64,000 bases of DNA from JAFAXA01 sp963777325 (GCA_963777325.1 CAVZQE010000022.1:868001-932000), one strand, 5' to 3'. Counted from the stretch's first letter, positions 37,120 through 46,175 are shown. Program-made: numbers and translations. The notes: generated by a model not told the origin, from the sequence alone.

Positions 37120-38136
37120 TCACTCGGCCGCCAGCGCCGGGCTTTCCGCCCGTTCCGCAAGCCATTTCTCCGCTTCCAGCGCCGCCATGCAGCCGGTGCC
37201 GGCGGCGGTGACGGCCTGGCGAAAAACCTTGTCCTGCACGTCGCCCGCCGCGAACACGCCGGGCACCGACGTCCGGGTGCTGCCCGGCTCGGTGCGGACA
37301 TACCCTTCGGCGTCGAGTTCGATCTGGCCCTTGAAGATCGACGTGGTCGGGTGATGGCCGATCGCGATGAATACGCCGTCCGTGCGCCGGATCGTCTCGG
37401 CGCCGGTGGCGGTATCCCGCAGCCGGACGCCCGATACCATTTCGGGCTGGCCTTCGCCCAGGATCTCGTCTACCGCGCTGTTCCAGACCACCTCGATCTT
37501 CGGGTGCGCGAACAGCCGACGCTGCAGGATTTTCTCCGCCCGCAGGCTGTCGCGCCGATGCACCAGCGTCACATGCTCGGCGTGGTGCGTCAGATAGAGC
37601 GCCTCCTCGACGGCGGTATTGCCGCCGCCGACCACGATCACGCGCTTGCCCCGGTAGAAAAACCCGTCGCAGGTCGCGCAGGCCGAAACGCCCGCGCCCT
37701 GCAGCCGCTTCTCGGACGGCAGGCCAAGCCATCGCGCCTGTGCGCCCGTCGCGATGACGACGGCGTCGGCGAGATAGAGATCGCCCGCGTCGGTCCGGCA
37801 ACGAAAGGGACTGCCGAAAAAATCCACCTCGGTCACGAGGTCATGGACTATCCTTGTGCCGACATGCGCGGCCTGGGCGTCCATCTGCTCCATCAGCCAC
37901 GGCCCCTGGATGACCTCGGCGAAGCCCGGATAATTCTCCACATCGGTCGTGATCGTGAGCTGGCCGCCTGGTTGCAAGCCCGCGATCAGCACCGGCTCCA
38001 GGCTCGCGCGGGCGGCGTAGATCGACGCCGTGTAGCCGGCCGGCCCCGCACCGATGATGAGGACGCGGGCGCGATGGGTCTGAGGCACTTCGGACTTCCC
38101 GGATGACTGTGCCTCGAACATATCGGCCGCGCGCAT
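37120..38136 (-). CDS. trxB: Thioredoxin reductase
   Basis: The product is 338 aa. TrxB passes electrons from NADPH through FAD and a redox disulfide to thioredoxin. FAD site: VLIIGAGPAGYTASIYAARA. Redox centre: GVSACATCDGFFYRGK (CATC). NADPH site: VIVVGGGNTAVEEALYL. C-terminal FAD motif: GVFAAGDVQDKVFRQAVTAAGTGCMAALEAE. The first ATG at 38136 has GAGGAG directly adjacent, which is too close; Met6 at 38121 is an alternative start. It lies divergently from the Lrp-family regulator, about 100 bases apart. Confidence 0.93.
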   Translation of the reverse strand: MRAADMFEAQSSGKSEVPQTHRARVLIIGAGPAGYTASIYAARASLEPVLIAGLQPGGQLTITTDVENYPGFAEVIQGPWLMEQMDAQAAHVGTRIVHDLVTEVDFFGSPFRCRTDAGDLYLADAVVIATGAQARWLGLPSEKRLQGAGVSACATCDGFFYRGKRVIVVGGGNTAVEEALYLTHHAEHVTLVHRRDSLRAEKILQRRLFAHPKIEVVWNSAVDEILGEGQPEMVSGVRLRDTATGAETIRRTDGVFIAIGHHPTTSIFKGQIELDAEGYVRTEPGSTRTSVPGVFAAGDVQDKVFRQAVTAAGTGCMAALEAEKWLAERAESPALAAE

Positions 38137-38239
38137 CTCCTCGCAAGCAAACGCGCGGCTCCGGTCCTTGCGCGCCCCGGATCAGGTAATATTCTTTCGT
38201 CGCCAACCCGGCCGGCTCGACCCCGGAGCGATGACAGGC

Positions 38240-38716
38240 ATGAAGCAAAACGCCGAGACGCCGCCGCTGGACGCGATCGATCGCCACATACTGGCGGAGC
38301 TTCAGTCCGATGGGCGGATGACCAACGTGGAGCTGTCGCGGCGGGTCGATATTTCGGCGCCGCCGTGCCTCAGACGGGTGCGGCGGCTGGAGGAGGCCGG
38401 CATCATCCGGGGCTACCACGCTGACACCGATCCGCAGAAACTCGGCTGGGAGATCGTGTTTTTCGCGATCGTCGGGCTGGAGAGCCAGAAGGAGACGGCC
38501 CTGTCCGGCTTCGAGCATCTGGTCGCGACCTGGCCCGAAGTGCGGGAGTGCCACATGATTCGGGGCGGGGGAGATTTCCTGTTGAAGCTCGTCGCCCGCG
38601 ATACCGCCCACGAAAATCGTCTGACGCAGCGCCTGACGGGACTGGCCCCGGTGAGTAGGGTGCAGACGCTGCAGACCATCCGCACCAGTCGCAGCCTGAC
38701 GGGGGTGCCGCTATGA
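38240..38716 (+). CDS. Lrp/AsnC-family transcriptional regulator
   Basis: The product is about 158 aa. The N-terminal helix-turn-helix is LDAIDRHILAELQSDGRMTN, then VELSRRVDISAPPCLRRVRRLEEAGIIRGY. The C-terminal RAM/AsnC ligand-binding domain is VFFAIVGLESQKETALSGFE, then WPEVRECHMIRGGGDFLLKLVARD. GGAG lies 11 bases before the ATG at 38240; a second ATG at 38231 is only two bases from that site. The stop overlaps the nadE start (ATGA), an unusual coupling of a regulator with an NAD synthetase. Such proteins usually sense amino acids. Confidence 0.88.
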   Translation: MKQNAETPPLDAIDRHILAELQSDGRMTNVELSRRVDISAPPCLRRVRRLEEAGIIRGYHADTDPQKLGWEIVFFAIVGLESQKETALSGFEHLVATWPEVRECHMIRGGGDFLLKLVARDTAHENRLTQRLTGLAPVSRVQTLQTIRTSRSLTGVPL

Positions 38717-40770
38717 GTTCCGCGTTCCGGTCCCTCTACACCCACGGCTTCGCGCGGGTCGCCGCCTGCACCATCCGCTGCGCGCTTGCCGATCCAGCGG
38801 CCAACGCCGAGGCCGTGCTCGCGATGGCGGCCGAGTGCGACCGGGAGGGCGCGGCGCTCGCCGTGTTCCCCGAACTCGCGCTGTCCGGCTATGCGATCGA
38901 GGATCTGCTGCTGCAGGACACGCTGCTCGATGCGGTCGAGCACGCCATCCCGACGCTGCTCGCGGGCTCCGCCCTGCTGCGGCCGCTGCTGCTCGTCGGC
39001 GCGCCGGTGCGCCACGCGGGGCGGGTGTATAACGCGGCGCTCGCGATCCAGCGCGGCCGGCTGCTTGGCGTGGTGCCGAAGGTTCACCTGCCGAACTACC
39101 GCGAGTTCTACGAACCGCGGCATTTCGCCTCCGGCGCGGATACCGAAGGCGGCGAGATCAGGATCGGGCCGATCACGGCCCCGTTCGGGCCGGATTTGCT
39201 GTTCGCGGCCGAGGATGTGTCCGGCTTCGTCGTCGCGGCCGAGATCTGCGAGGATTTCTGGGTGCCGTCGCCGCCCAGCAGCACGGCCGCCCTGGCGGGG
39301 GCGACGGTGCTCGCCAATCTGTCCGCGAGCAACATCACGATCGGCAAGGCCGAGACGCGGCGCCTGCTCTGCAAGTCGCAATCCTCGCGCTGCATCGCCG
39401 CCTACCTCTACGCTGCGGCCGGGACCGGCAAATCGACGACCGATCTCGCCTGGGACGGGCAGGCCTCGATCTTCGAGAACGGCAGGACACTCGCCGAAAC
39501 CGAACGCTTTCCGGATGCCGGCCAGCGGGCGGTCGCCGACATCGACCTCGACCTGCTGCGCCAGGAGCGGGCGCAGATGACGACGTTCGACGACAACCGC
39601 CGCGCCCTCGGCATCGAACCGGACGATTTCCGGCGCGTCGGGTTCACGCTCGACCCGCCGCCGGACGATCTCGGCCTCAAGCGCCGGATCGAGCGCTTCC
39701 CCTTCGTGCCGGCCGATCCGGCAAGGCTCGAGCAGGATTGCTACGAGGCGTACAACATCCAGGTCTCCGGGCTCGTTCAGCGGCTCGGCGCGATCGGCGT
39801 CGAACGCGGGGTCATCGGCGTCTCGGGCGGCCTCGATTCGACGCAGGCCCTGATCGTGCTGGCGCGCGCCTTCGATCGGCTGGGCCTGCCCCGGAGCAAC
39901 ATCCTCGCCTACACCATGCCTGGCTTCGCAACCGGCGAGCACACCCGCGGCAACGCGCACCGGCTGATGGCGGCGCTCGGCGTGACCGCGCGCGAGCTCG
40001 ACATCCGCCCGGCCGCGAAACAGATGCTCGCCGACATGGACCATGGCTTCGCGCGCGGCGAGGCGCTCTACGACGTCACGTTCGAGAACGTGCAGGCCGG
40101 TCTGCGGACCGACTACCTGTTCCGGCTCGCCAACCAGCACAACGCCATCGTCATCGGCACGGGCGATCTGTCCGAACTGGCGCTCGGCTGGTGCACCTAT
40201 GGCGTCGGCGACCAGATGTCGCACTACAACGTCAACGCGGGCGTGCCGAAGACGCTGATCCAGCATCTGATCCGGTGGGTCATCTTCTCCCGCCAGTTCG
40301 ATCCGGACGTGTCGGCGACGCTGGAGGCGATCCTCGCGACCGAGATCTCGCCCGAGCTGGTGCCGGTCGAGGCCGGGCAGGCGCCGCAGAGCACGGAGGC
40401 GCGCGTCGGCCCCTACGAGTTGCAGGATTTCAATCTCTACTACACGCTCCGCCACGGGTTCCGCCCGGCCAAGATCGCGTTCCTCGCCCTGCACGCCTGG
40501 GGTGAGGCGGCAGGCGGTGACTGGCCGCCCGGCTTTCCGCCCGAACGCAGACGGGCCTACGACCTGCCGCAGATCAAGAGCTGGCTCCGCGTGTTCCTGC
40601 AACGCTTTTTCGGCTTCAGCCAGTTCAAGCGCTCGGCGATCCCGAACGGGCCGAAGGTTTCCGCCGGCGGTTCGCTGTCGCCACGCGGCGACTGGCGCGC
40701 GCCGTCGGACGGCAACGCCCGCATCTGGATCGAGGCCTTGGAGCGCGACGTGCCGGATGGGGACGCATGA
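38713..40770 (+). CDS. nadE: Glutamine-dependent NAD+ synthetase
   Basis: The product is 685 aa, the long two-domain type. It makes NAD from deamido-NAD with ATP, using ammonia from glutamine. Residues 1-300 form the nitrilase-like glutaminase with the Glu in VFPELALSGYAIEDLL, the Lys in VPKVHLPNYREFYE and the Cys in VAAEICEDFWVP. The C-terminal ATP-pyrophosphatase domain has VIGVSGGLDSTQALIV (PP-loop), IGTGDLSELALGWCTYG and MSHYNVNAGVPKTL. The frame is intact. It is coupled to the Lrp gene upstream and the TIM-barrel gene downstream by ATGA overlaps. Confidence 0.93.
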   Translation: MSSAFRSLYTHGFARVAACTIRCALADPAANAEAVLAMAAECDREGAALAVFPELALSGYAIEDLLLQDTLLDAVEHAIPTLLAGSALLRPLLLVGAPVRHAGRVYNAALAIQRGRLLGVVPKVHLPNYREFYEPRHFASGADTEGGEIRIGPITAPFGPDLLFAAEDVSGFVVAAEICEDFWVPSPPSSTAALAGATVLANLSASNITIGKAETRRLLCKSQSSRCIAAYLYAAAGTGKSTTDLAWDGQASIFENGRTLAETERFPDAGQRAVADIDLDLLRQERAQMTTFDDNRRALGIEPDDFRRVGFTLDPPPDDLGLKRRIERFPFVPADPARLEQDCYEAYNIQVSGLVQRLGAIGVERGVIGVSGGLDSTQALIVLARAFDRLGLPRSNILAYTMPGFATGEHTRGNAHRLMAALGVTARELDIRPAAKQMLADMDHGFARGEALYDVTFENVQAGLRTDYLFRLANQHNAIVIGTGDLSELALGWCTYGVGDQMSHYNVNAGVPKTLIQHLIRWVIFSRQFDPDVSATLEAILATEISPELVPVEAGQAPQSTEARVGPYELQDFNLYYTLRHGFRPAKIAFLALHAWGEAAGGDWPPGFPPERRRAYDLPQIKSWLRVFLQRFFGFSQFKRSAIPNGPKVSAGGSLSPRGDWRAPSDGNARIWIEALERDVPDGDA

Positions 40771-41609
40771 GGGCGGTCTCCCTCTCGGCCGCTCCCTACG
40801 ACGGCTACGAATTCCCCCGCGTGCTGGACAGCATGGCGGCCTGCGGGGCGCGCTTCGTCGAGCCCGCCTTCATCGTCGGCTACACCGAACCTTTCGGCGA
40901 GGACATTTTCACTCCGGCGAATGCGCGCCGGTACCGCGGGTGGCTGGACGCGAGCGGCCTTGGCTGCCACGCCTTCTCGTCGCATATCGATCTCGGTCGC
41001 GACGACGCGCTCGCGGTGTTCAGGGGCCGCATGGATTTCGCCGCCGCCCTCGGCGCCAGGGTCATCAACACGAACGCCGCCGAGCGAAGCCGCCGCGACC
41101 GGTTCCTCGTCAATATCGGCCCGCTCGCCGAGCACGCGTCGTCTCTCGGCATGACCATCGGGCTCGAGAACCCGGGCAACGGCGAGGACAACCTGATCAA
41201 CGACGCGGCCCAGGGTCTGGCTCTGATCGCGGATCTCGGCCTGCCTGCCGTTCGCCTCAACTACGATCCGGGCAACACCGCGTCGCACCGCCCCGGCCAA
41301 ATCGACGCCGCCGCCGACGCGATCGCGTCCCTTCCCGGATGCGCGCATTTCCATCTCAAGGACGTGCGCCACGACGAGACCGGCTGGCTCTTCACCGTTC
41401 CCGGCAAGGGGGAGATCGACTGCGCCGCCATCATGGGCGCGCTGGCGGACCGGCCCGATCTCCCGTTCGCCGTGGAATTGCCGCTCCGGATGCGCCGTCG
41501 CCCCGATGCCCAGCCGGTCCGGGCGGCGGAACCCGTGCCACTGGCCGAGATCGAGGCGGCAATGCGGGCGTGCCTCGTCTATGCGCGGCGCTGGATTCCC
41601 GGCATTTGA
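40767..41609 (+). CDS. Sugar phosphate isomerase/epimerase-like TIM-barrel protein
   Basis: The product is 280 aa, an AP endonuclease 2-type (xylose isomerase-like) TIM barrel. Expected metal-site residues occur in CHAFSSHIDLGRDD, GARVINTNAAERS, MTIGLENPGNGED (Glu), VRLNYDPGNTASHRPGQ (Asp, His), CAHFHLKDVRHD (His) and LPFAVELPLRMRRRPD (Glu). The start overlaps the nadE stop. Members of this superfamily act on many sugars and polyols, so the substrate cannot be named. Coupling to nadE suggests co-expression, not necessarily a shared pathway. Confidence 0.8.
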   Translation: MRAVSLSAAPYDGYEFPRVLDSMAACGARFVEPAFIVGYTEPFGEDIFTPANARRYRGWLDASGLGCHAFSSHIDLGRDDALAVFRGRMDFAAALGARVINTNAAERSRRDRFLVNIGPLAEHASSLGMTIGLENPGNGEDNLINDAAQGLALIADLGLPAVRLNYDPGNTASHRPGQIDAAADAIASLPGCAHFHLKDVRHDETGWLFTVPGKGEIDCAAIMGALADRPDLPFAVELPLRMRRRPDAQPVRAAEPVPLAEIEAAMRACLVYARRWIPGI

Positions 41610-41695
41610 GGGCGCGGGTCAAGTTTGTGAGCGCGGGCACGGATCGTTTTCAACCCCGGCGCGTTGTGCGGCCGCATGATCTCTGGAGACCAACC

Positions 41696-41989
41696 ATGAA
41701 CCGTACCTTTGCCTTCTCCGCCGTCGCGCTCGCGCTGGCTCTCGCGGCGGGTGCTCCGGTCCCGAGCGCCAACGCGGCCGACAACACCAGCACCAGCACC
41801 ACCACCACGCACCACAGGACCGTGCACCGGCGCCACGCCACGACGACGCGGCAGGCCCCGGCTCCGCTCGAGGGCAGCAGCGCGCGCCCTGGCGCGGGTG
41901 GCATGACCGGATCGCAGGCGGGGCAGGATCCGGCGGCGGCGAAGAACTATCCGCCCACCAACACGCCGTCCGCACCGACCGGGCACTGA
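41696..41989 (+). CDS. Small exported protein, Thr/His/Pro-rich
   Basis: The product is 97 aa. The signal peptide MNRTFAFSAVALALALAAGA leads to probable cleavage near SANA-A. The mature part is low-complexity: NTSTSTTTTHHRTVHRRHATTT followed by a Gly/Ala/Gln/Pro-rich end with ENYPPTNTP-like sequence (KNYPPTNTPSAPTGH). No fold is predicted. The His/Thr cluster could bind metal or be surface-exposed, but that is speculation. The start has GGAGAC upstream. Confidence 0.6.
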   Translation: MNRTFAFSAVALALALAAGAPVPSANAADNTSTSTTTTHHRTVHRRHATTTRQAPAPLEGSSARPGAGGMTGSQAGQDPAAAKNYPPTNTPSAPTGH

Positions 41990-41999
41990 TTCCGCCCGG

Positions 42000-42848
42000 T
42001 CACGTCTCCCACGCGCCCCGCTCCGCGCTCAGCCCGTGCAGTCCGGCATAGGCGGCGCGGGCGGGGGGCGACCAGCCTTCGAGTAGCCCCTGCGGCACCG
42101 CGTACACCTCGACCGCGAGCGGGCGGCACACCGGGAGGGGGTCGCGCGCATCCGGACCCCAGAGCGGCACGGACAGATCGCCGCCCGGGCAGGCCGAGAG
42201 CGCGCAGAGCAGGTCGATCTCGGCGAAGAACTCGATATAGTCCCCCGCCAGCGCTGGCGAGGCGCTCATGAAATACATGTCATCGTCGTTCAGGCCCGTG
42301 ACCTGGAACACGTTCAGCACGTCGTGCACGTCGAACTCGGTCAGCCCGAACGGCAGCACGGCGCGGGTCAGGTTGGAGTGGCAGTTGAAGTGGAAATCCT
42401 GCCCGGTTAGCATCCGGTTCACGTACGGGTCGCAGCGCGTGCCGAGCAGGTCGTGCACCCGTCCGCCCTCCGCATCGACCCCGTATCCGGCGAGGCTGTC
42501 CGCCGTGATCGTGACGAGCGGGCGCAGGAAGGGCAGGGTGGACCACAGCCGGTCGTAGGTGCTGACATGCGCGCCCTGGAGCTGGCGGGTGCGCGACGCC
42601 CACAGCCGCTCGCGCGGATCATGGCGGTTCCAGAGGTTGAGATCGCCGACCTGCGGCCCCTCCGGCGTCAAGACACGAAACACCTGCCCGGCGGCGACCG
42701 TCCAGGCGCGCCCCGAGCGGATCGGGATGGTGAAGCCGTCCACCCTCCGCCGCCCCTCCGTTTCGCGGGCCAGGCGGTCGTAGAAGGCGCGATCGACATC
42801 GAGCGCCGATCCCTTGGTGGCTTGATAGGCGGCGGGCGGGTTTGGCAT
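42000..42848 (-). CDS. DUF1989 / urea carboxylase-associated family protein
   Basis: The product is 282 aa. The family includes proteins encoded beside urea carboxylase and linked to urea or guanidine catabolism. Recognisable features are AGQVFRVLTPEGPQVGDLNLWNRHDP, DSLAGYGVDAEGGRVHDLLGTRCDPY, FHFNCHSNLTRAVLPFGL (Cys/His that may bind metal), VHDVLNVFQVTGLNDDDMYF and YIEFFAEIDLLCALSACPGGDL. No urea carboxylase, allophanate hydrolase or transporter gene is adjacent, so here it is an orphan and its role is open. Confidence 0.8.
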   Translation of the reverse strand: MPNPPAAYQATKGSALDVDRAFYDRLARETEGRRRVDGFTIPIRSGRAWTVAAGQVFRVLTPEGPQVGDLNLWNRHDPRERLWASRTRQLQGAHVSTYDRLWSTLPFLRPLVTITADSLAGYGVDAEGGRVHDLLGTRCDPYVNRMLTGQDFHFNCHSNLTRAVLPFGLTEFDVHDVLNVFQVTGLNDDDMYFMSASPALAGDYIEFFAEIDLLCALSACPGGDLSVPLWGPDARDPLPVCRPLAVEVYAVPQGLLEGWSPPARAAYAGLHGLSAERGAWET

Positions 42849-42989
42849 GACGGTCCTCCAGGACGCGAGCCTAGCGCAAGCCGCTCGTCCGAAGCATGCG
42901 CTGACCGCTCCCGTGAGACGGCCGTTGCGCCTCCCACGCCGAATGACGACATACGGTGCAGATGTTTCGCGAGCAGAGGGGCGACCGGA

Positions 42990-43385
42990 ATGCCGGAAAT
43001 CGAGAAATCAGACACGGAGTGGAAGCAGGAGCTGACGCCAGAGCAGTACGCCGTGATGCGCCAGCATGGAACCGAACGGGCGGGAACCAGCCCGCTCAAC
43101 GCGGAAAAGCGGGATGGGGTGTTCGTCTGCGCCGCATGTGGCGCGCCGCTGTTCGATTCCGAGACGAAATACGAGAGCGGCACGGGTTGGCCGAGCTTCT
43201 ACAAGCCGAAGGAGGGCGCGATCGAGACCTCCGAGGACCATAAGCTGTTCATGGCGCGGACGGAGGTGCATTGCCGCAAGTGCGGCGGTCATCTCGGCCA
43301 CCTCTTCCCGGACGGTCCGAAGCCGACCGGTGAGCGCTATTGCACGAACGGCGCCGCGCTGAAATTCGAGCCGTCGTCCGGCTGA
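42990..43385 (+). CDS. msrB: Peptide methionine-(R)-S-oxide reductase
   Basis: The product is 131 aa. MsrB reduces the R form of methionine sulfoxide in proteins, with thioredoxin as electron donor; trxB lies 5 kb away. Two CxxC pairs that bind structural zinc are present (VFVCAACGAPLF and VHCRKCGGHLGHLF), as are SGTGWPSFYKP and the catalytic Cys in ERYCTNGAALKFEP. Translation starts at the ATG 42990 (MPEIEKSDTEWKQELTPEQY). The frame is intact and the length typical. Confidence 0.93.
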   Translation: MPEIEKSDTEWKQELTPEQYAVMRQHGTERAGTSPLNAEKRDGVFVCAACGAPLFDSETKYESGTGWPSFYKPKEGAIETSEDHKLFMARTEVHCRKCGGHLGHLFPDGPKPTGERYCTNGAALKFEPSSG

Positions 43386-43675
43386 ACGCGGGCGGCCAGG
43401 CTGGCTGCGCCTGGCCGCACACCGCCCTCCTTCGGGCATGCGGGGCCGCGCGCAAGGCGTCGGCGGCCAAGTCCGTGCGGCCCGGCGTAAGCAGGATCAG
43501 CGCCGCCATGCCGCTGTCGCGGTCGAATCCGGCGGTGGCGGCGACGCGGTTGTCCTTGACTTAGACGTCATGTTCCCGGGCTGAGGCGTGGTGGCCCGCC
43601 CTTCGTGCGATAGAGAAACGAGGGTTGCTCGGGCGGACCGAACCGAGCCGAGCCTCACGCACGGGAGGGCGAACC
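43386..43675. other. No recognisable gene
   Basis: 290 bases between msrB and the IS110 fragment. No frame shows homology or a good start. The last 60 bases probably include the left end of the IS110 element. Confidence 0.45.
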
Positions 43676-44240
43676 ATGGGAGAGTATAGCGGAGCATCCG
43701 TGGCATTTGACGTGGCAAAGGCGAAGCACGCGTTGGCGGTTGCCGAGGCTGGCCGGACCGGCGAGATACGGTTCCTCGGTGATTTAGAAAACACGCCGAC
43801 GACGATCGAGCGGACGATCAAGAAGCTGGCCGGCCGGTATGGCCGGCTGCACGTTTGCTTTGAAGCTGGCCCGACGGGATACGGGTTGTATCGTCAGGTT
43901 CAGAAGTTGGGGCACGACTGACTGGTGGTCGCGCCGGCCCTGATCCCGAAGCGTTCGGGCGAGCGGGTCAGGACGAACCGGCGAGATGCGGTCACGCTGG
44001 CCCGGCTGCATCGCGCTGGCGAACTGACCGGGGTGTGGGTGCCGGACGCGGTCCATGAGGCCGTTCGTGACCTCGTCCGGGCGCGGGAGGCTGCCTCGGA
44101 CGACCTGCGCCGCAAACGCCAGCAACGCCTGTCCTTCCTCCTGCGCCATGGCCGGATCTACACCGGAGGTGGCCATTGGACCTTGGCCCATCGGCGCTGG
44201 CTTGCCCGGCAGAGCTTCGAGCACGCCGCGCAACAGATCG
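43676..44240 (+). pseudogene. IS110-family transposase fragment with an in-frame stop
   Basis: MGEYSGASVAFDVAKAKHAL is the start of the RuvC-like DEDD domain of an IS110 transposase (Asp in FDVAK). It continues FEAGPTGYGLYRQVQKLGHD, then TGA (43919-43921), then in the same frame LVVAPALIPKRSGERVRTNR and RDAVTLARLHRAGELTGVW. The family normally has Cys where TGA stands (HDCLVVAP), so TGC became TGA. Similarity ends near 44,240 at the boundary with a foreign gene fragment, removing the C-terminal Ser domain. The element is dead. Confidence 0.8.
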
Positions 44241-44650
44241 TATATTGGATTGTCCAGAACACCGGCACGGCGTCGTGGCGCTCGCCGCGCCCGAGCATGT
44301 TGCGGGCGGCAATCCGTCCCTGCTGCTGCGCCACGCGCCAGTGCTCGACCCGGATGCCGGGGCCGTCGGCCATGAGCGGGCAGGAGGCGATGTCGCCGGC
44401 CGCGTACAGCGCGTCGGGCGCGCGCAAGGTCGCGTCCACGACCACGGCCTCCTTTTCGTCGCGCTCGACGCCGTCGCCGAGGAACCCGGTCCGGGGGGTG
44501 ATGCCGGCCCCGATGACCGCGAGGTCGGCCTCGATCCTCTCGCCGCCCTCGACCTGCACGGCCCGCAGCTGGCCGTCGCCTTCATACGCCGCTCTCTTGC
44601 TCCGGAGCCTGAGCCGCACGCCCTTCCGTTCGGCGGAGGAAGACCGCACC
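44241..44650 (-). pseudogene. Internal fragment of a FAD/NAD(P)-dependent ferredoxin reductase
   Basis: On the minus strand the sequence reads RAAYEGDGQLRAVQVEGGER, DLAVIGAGITPRTGFLGDGV, LYAAGDIASCPLMADGPGIR (FAD-binding GD motif) and VEHWRVAQQQGRIAARNMLG, ending VPVFWTIQY. That is the middle to C-terminal half of an apoptosis-inducing-factor/ferredoxin-reductase-type flavoprotein. Both ends are cut: by IS110 sequence at about 44,240 and by AT-richer DNA at about 44,650. No start, no N-terminal dinucleotide fold and no C-terminal domain remain. Confidence 0.7.
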
Positions 44651-44820
44651 GCATGATACTTTTATTCTTCATTAACAACGGTTATGTCAGCAACCTCGAG
44701 CTGCTTTTCAAGGTAAGACGAGTTTGCGCCACAATGATCGAGCAGTGCTCGGAGTAAGCATTGCTCTGCTTAAGTCAGCGCTCGTTTCATCACGCTAGTT
44801 CTGGCCTCTGGTGGCTGCTG
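44651..44820. other. AT-richer spacer of foreign composition
   Basis: About 170 bases (for example ATACTTTTATTCTTCATTAA) of clearly lower GC than the surroundings, between two gene fragments. No gene or RNA was recognised. Its composition suggests a different origin. Confidence 0.5.
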
Positions 44821-45501
44821 TCACTTTACCGGAAAGACTGTTCCCACGTTCAGATCTCCATTCGGGAGGATGTACGTTCTCATTCCGTAACTGTCACCTT
44901 CATGGATAAAACAACAACTTGAACCGGGTGCGAACCGGGGAGCATCTATTATGCCCCTGGCCGTGCTCTCCACGCCAGGAATGTTCTCTGCTCCGACCCG
45001 GCCAACATAGTGACACGTGCTAAAGATCGTAGAGGCCAGGAGAACGCCGAAGCTAGTGGAAACATCCTCTCTGAGAGGATCGGCGGCGCCGGTTCGGGGG
45101 ACGTGATCTCTAGTTGATCGTGAGGTTTCCAAGCCTTTGTCCACAGCCGCAATCGTCGCCGGGTCGCGGGCGCGTGCGTCGACGTCGGCCAGAAAGCCAG
45201 GCAAGCGATCGAGGCCGATAAGTTGCGCGGCCTTCGCGACCTTCTCGGCGGCTTCGCGCAGCCCGGCGTGGTCGGTCGCCAAACCGGCATCCCGTGCGGC
45301 GCCACGCAGTAGGATGACAATCGGATCGAGCACAAGCTCGACGTCGTGACGCAGTTCGCGAAGGAGGTGATCGCGCGCGGAACGCCGGCCGAAGTCCGGC
45401 GCGATACGCGCGCTTTGCGCGCCTATCTCGGACGCGAAGCCGGACAGGAAGCCGAACTTGCTTGAGTTCAGCCATGTGGACACGCATACGGCGACCTGCA
45501 C
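44821..45501 (-). CDS. Hypothetical, possibly chimeric, open frame
   Basis: The frame gives 226 aa with two parts. The N-terminal 150 residues are alpha-helical and Ala/Arg/Asp-rich (RSARDHLLRELRHDVELVLD, LIGLDRLPGFLADVDARARD). The C-terminal 75 residues are of different composition (TSFGVLLASTIFSTCHYVGR, GSSCCFIHEGDSYGMRTYIL) and are encoded by lower-GC DNA. The change falls near 45,080, so the frame may simply join two unrelated fragments. No family was recognised and no strong ribosome-binding site is present. It abuts the truncated livF on the opposite strand. Confidence 0.3.
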   Translation of the reverse strand: MQVAVCVSTWLNSSKFGFLSGFASEIGAQSARIAPDFGRRSARDHLLRELRHDVELVLDPIVILLRGAARDAGLATDHAGLREAAEKVAKAAQLIGLDRLPGFLADVDARARDPATIAAVDKGLETSRSTRDHVPRTGAADPLREDVSTSFGVLLASTIFSTCHYVGRVGAENIPGVESTARGIIDAPRFAPGSSCCFIHEGDSYGMRTYILPNGDLNVGTVFPVK

Positions 45502-46175
45502 GTCTTGAAGAACGCGAGCTACGCGATCGGACGCTGCGAGATCGTGGCGCTGCTCGGCGGCAACGCGTCCGGCAAGTCGACGACGATGAAGACGATCATG
45601 GGCATAGTGCGACCGACGCGCGGCGACGTGCTGTTCGAGCGGCGGAGGCTGAACCGTCTATCCGTCGCTTCCCGCGTGCGGCTCGGGATCGCGCCCGTGC
45701 CGGAAGCGCGGCGGCTGTTCCCGCGCATGACGGTGCACGAGAACCTGGAGATGGGCGAGTACACCCGGCCGCGCGGGCCATCGTTCACGCAGGATCTGGC
45801 GCGTGTCTACGCGCTGTTCCCCCGTGTGCGCGAGCGGGCCGGGCAGATCGCGGGCACGCTGTCGGGAGGCGAGCAGCAGACGGTCGCGATCGGCCGCGCG
45901 CTGATGGCGCGGCCCGGCTGATCTGCACGGACGAACCCTCGATCGGATTGTCGCCGGGCTATGTCGAGCAGGTGTTCGAGATCGTCCGCGCGATCAATGC
46001 GCAAGGCACGACCATCTTCATGGTCGAGCAGAACGCCAACATGGCGCTGTCCGTCGCGCATCGCGCCTGTGTGCTGCAAACGGGGCGGGTGGTGCTGTCG
46101 GGCGAGGCCGGGGCGTTGCGCCGCGATCCCATGATCCGCGCCGCCTATCTCGGCGAGATGGAGGCGCCTGCCTGA
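45484..46175 (+). pseudogene. livF: Branched-chain amino acid ABC transporter ATPase (LivF-like), 5'-truncated and frameshifted
   Basis: This is an ATP-binding subunit of a LIV-type importer. Similarity begins abruptly at AYGDLHVLKNASYAIGRCEI, about ten residues into the normal protein. It includes Walker A LLGGNASGKSTTMKTIMG, ARRLFPRMTVHENLEMGEY (LivF-specific), the signature LSGGEQQTVAIGRAL and Walker B TDEPSIGLSP, ending AAYLGEMEAPA. One base is missing in CCCGG near 45,917; restoring it gives ARPRLICTDEPS. No livG, livH, livM or binding-protein gene is adjacent, so the operon was broken at the junction near 45,480. Confidence 0.75.

Noticed and set aside
38413..40602. A 729-codon open frame antisense to nadE
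   Set aside because: It is the mirror of a high-GC gene with clear homology on the plus strand; its translation is Arg/Ala/Gly-rich with no family signature. The same applies to long antisense frames at 23675-25348, 30365-31828, 57452-59254 and 61513-62991.
43919..43921. TGA replacing a conserved Cys codon in the IS110 transposase, as a possible selenocysteine
   Set aside because: There is no selenocysteine insertion hairpin directly after it, the family does not use selenium, and the gene is truncated anyway. A point mutation is simpler.
45121..45480. Plus-strand frame rich in Ser/Ala/Arg opposite the hypothetical gene
   Set aside because: No start signal or family match; it looks like a shadow of the helical minus-strand frame.
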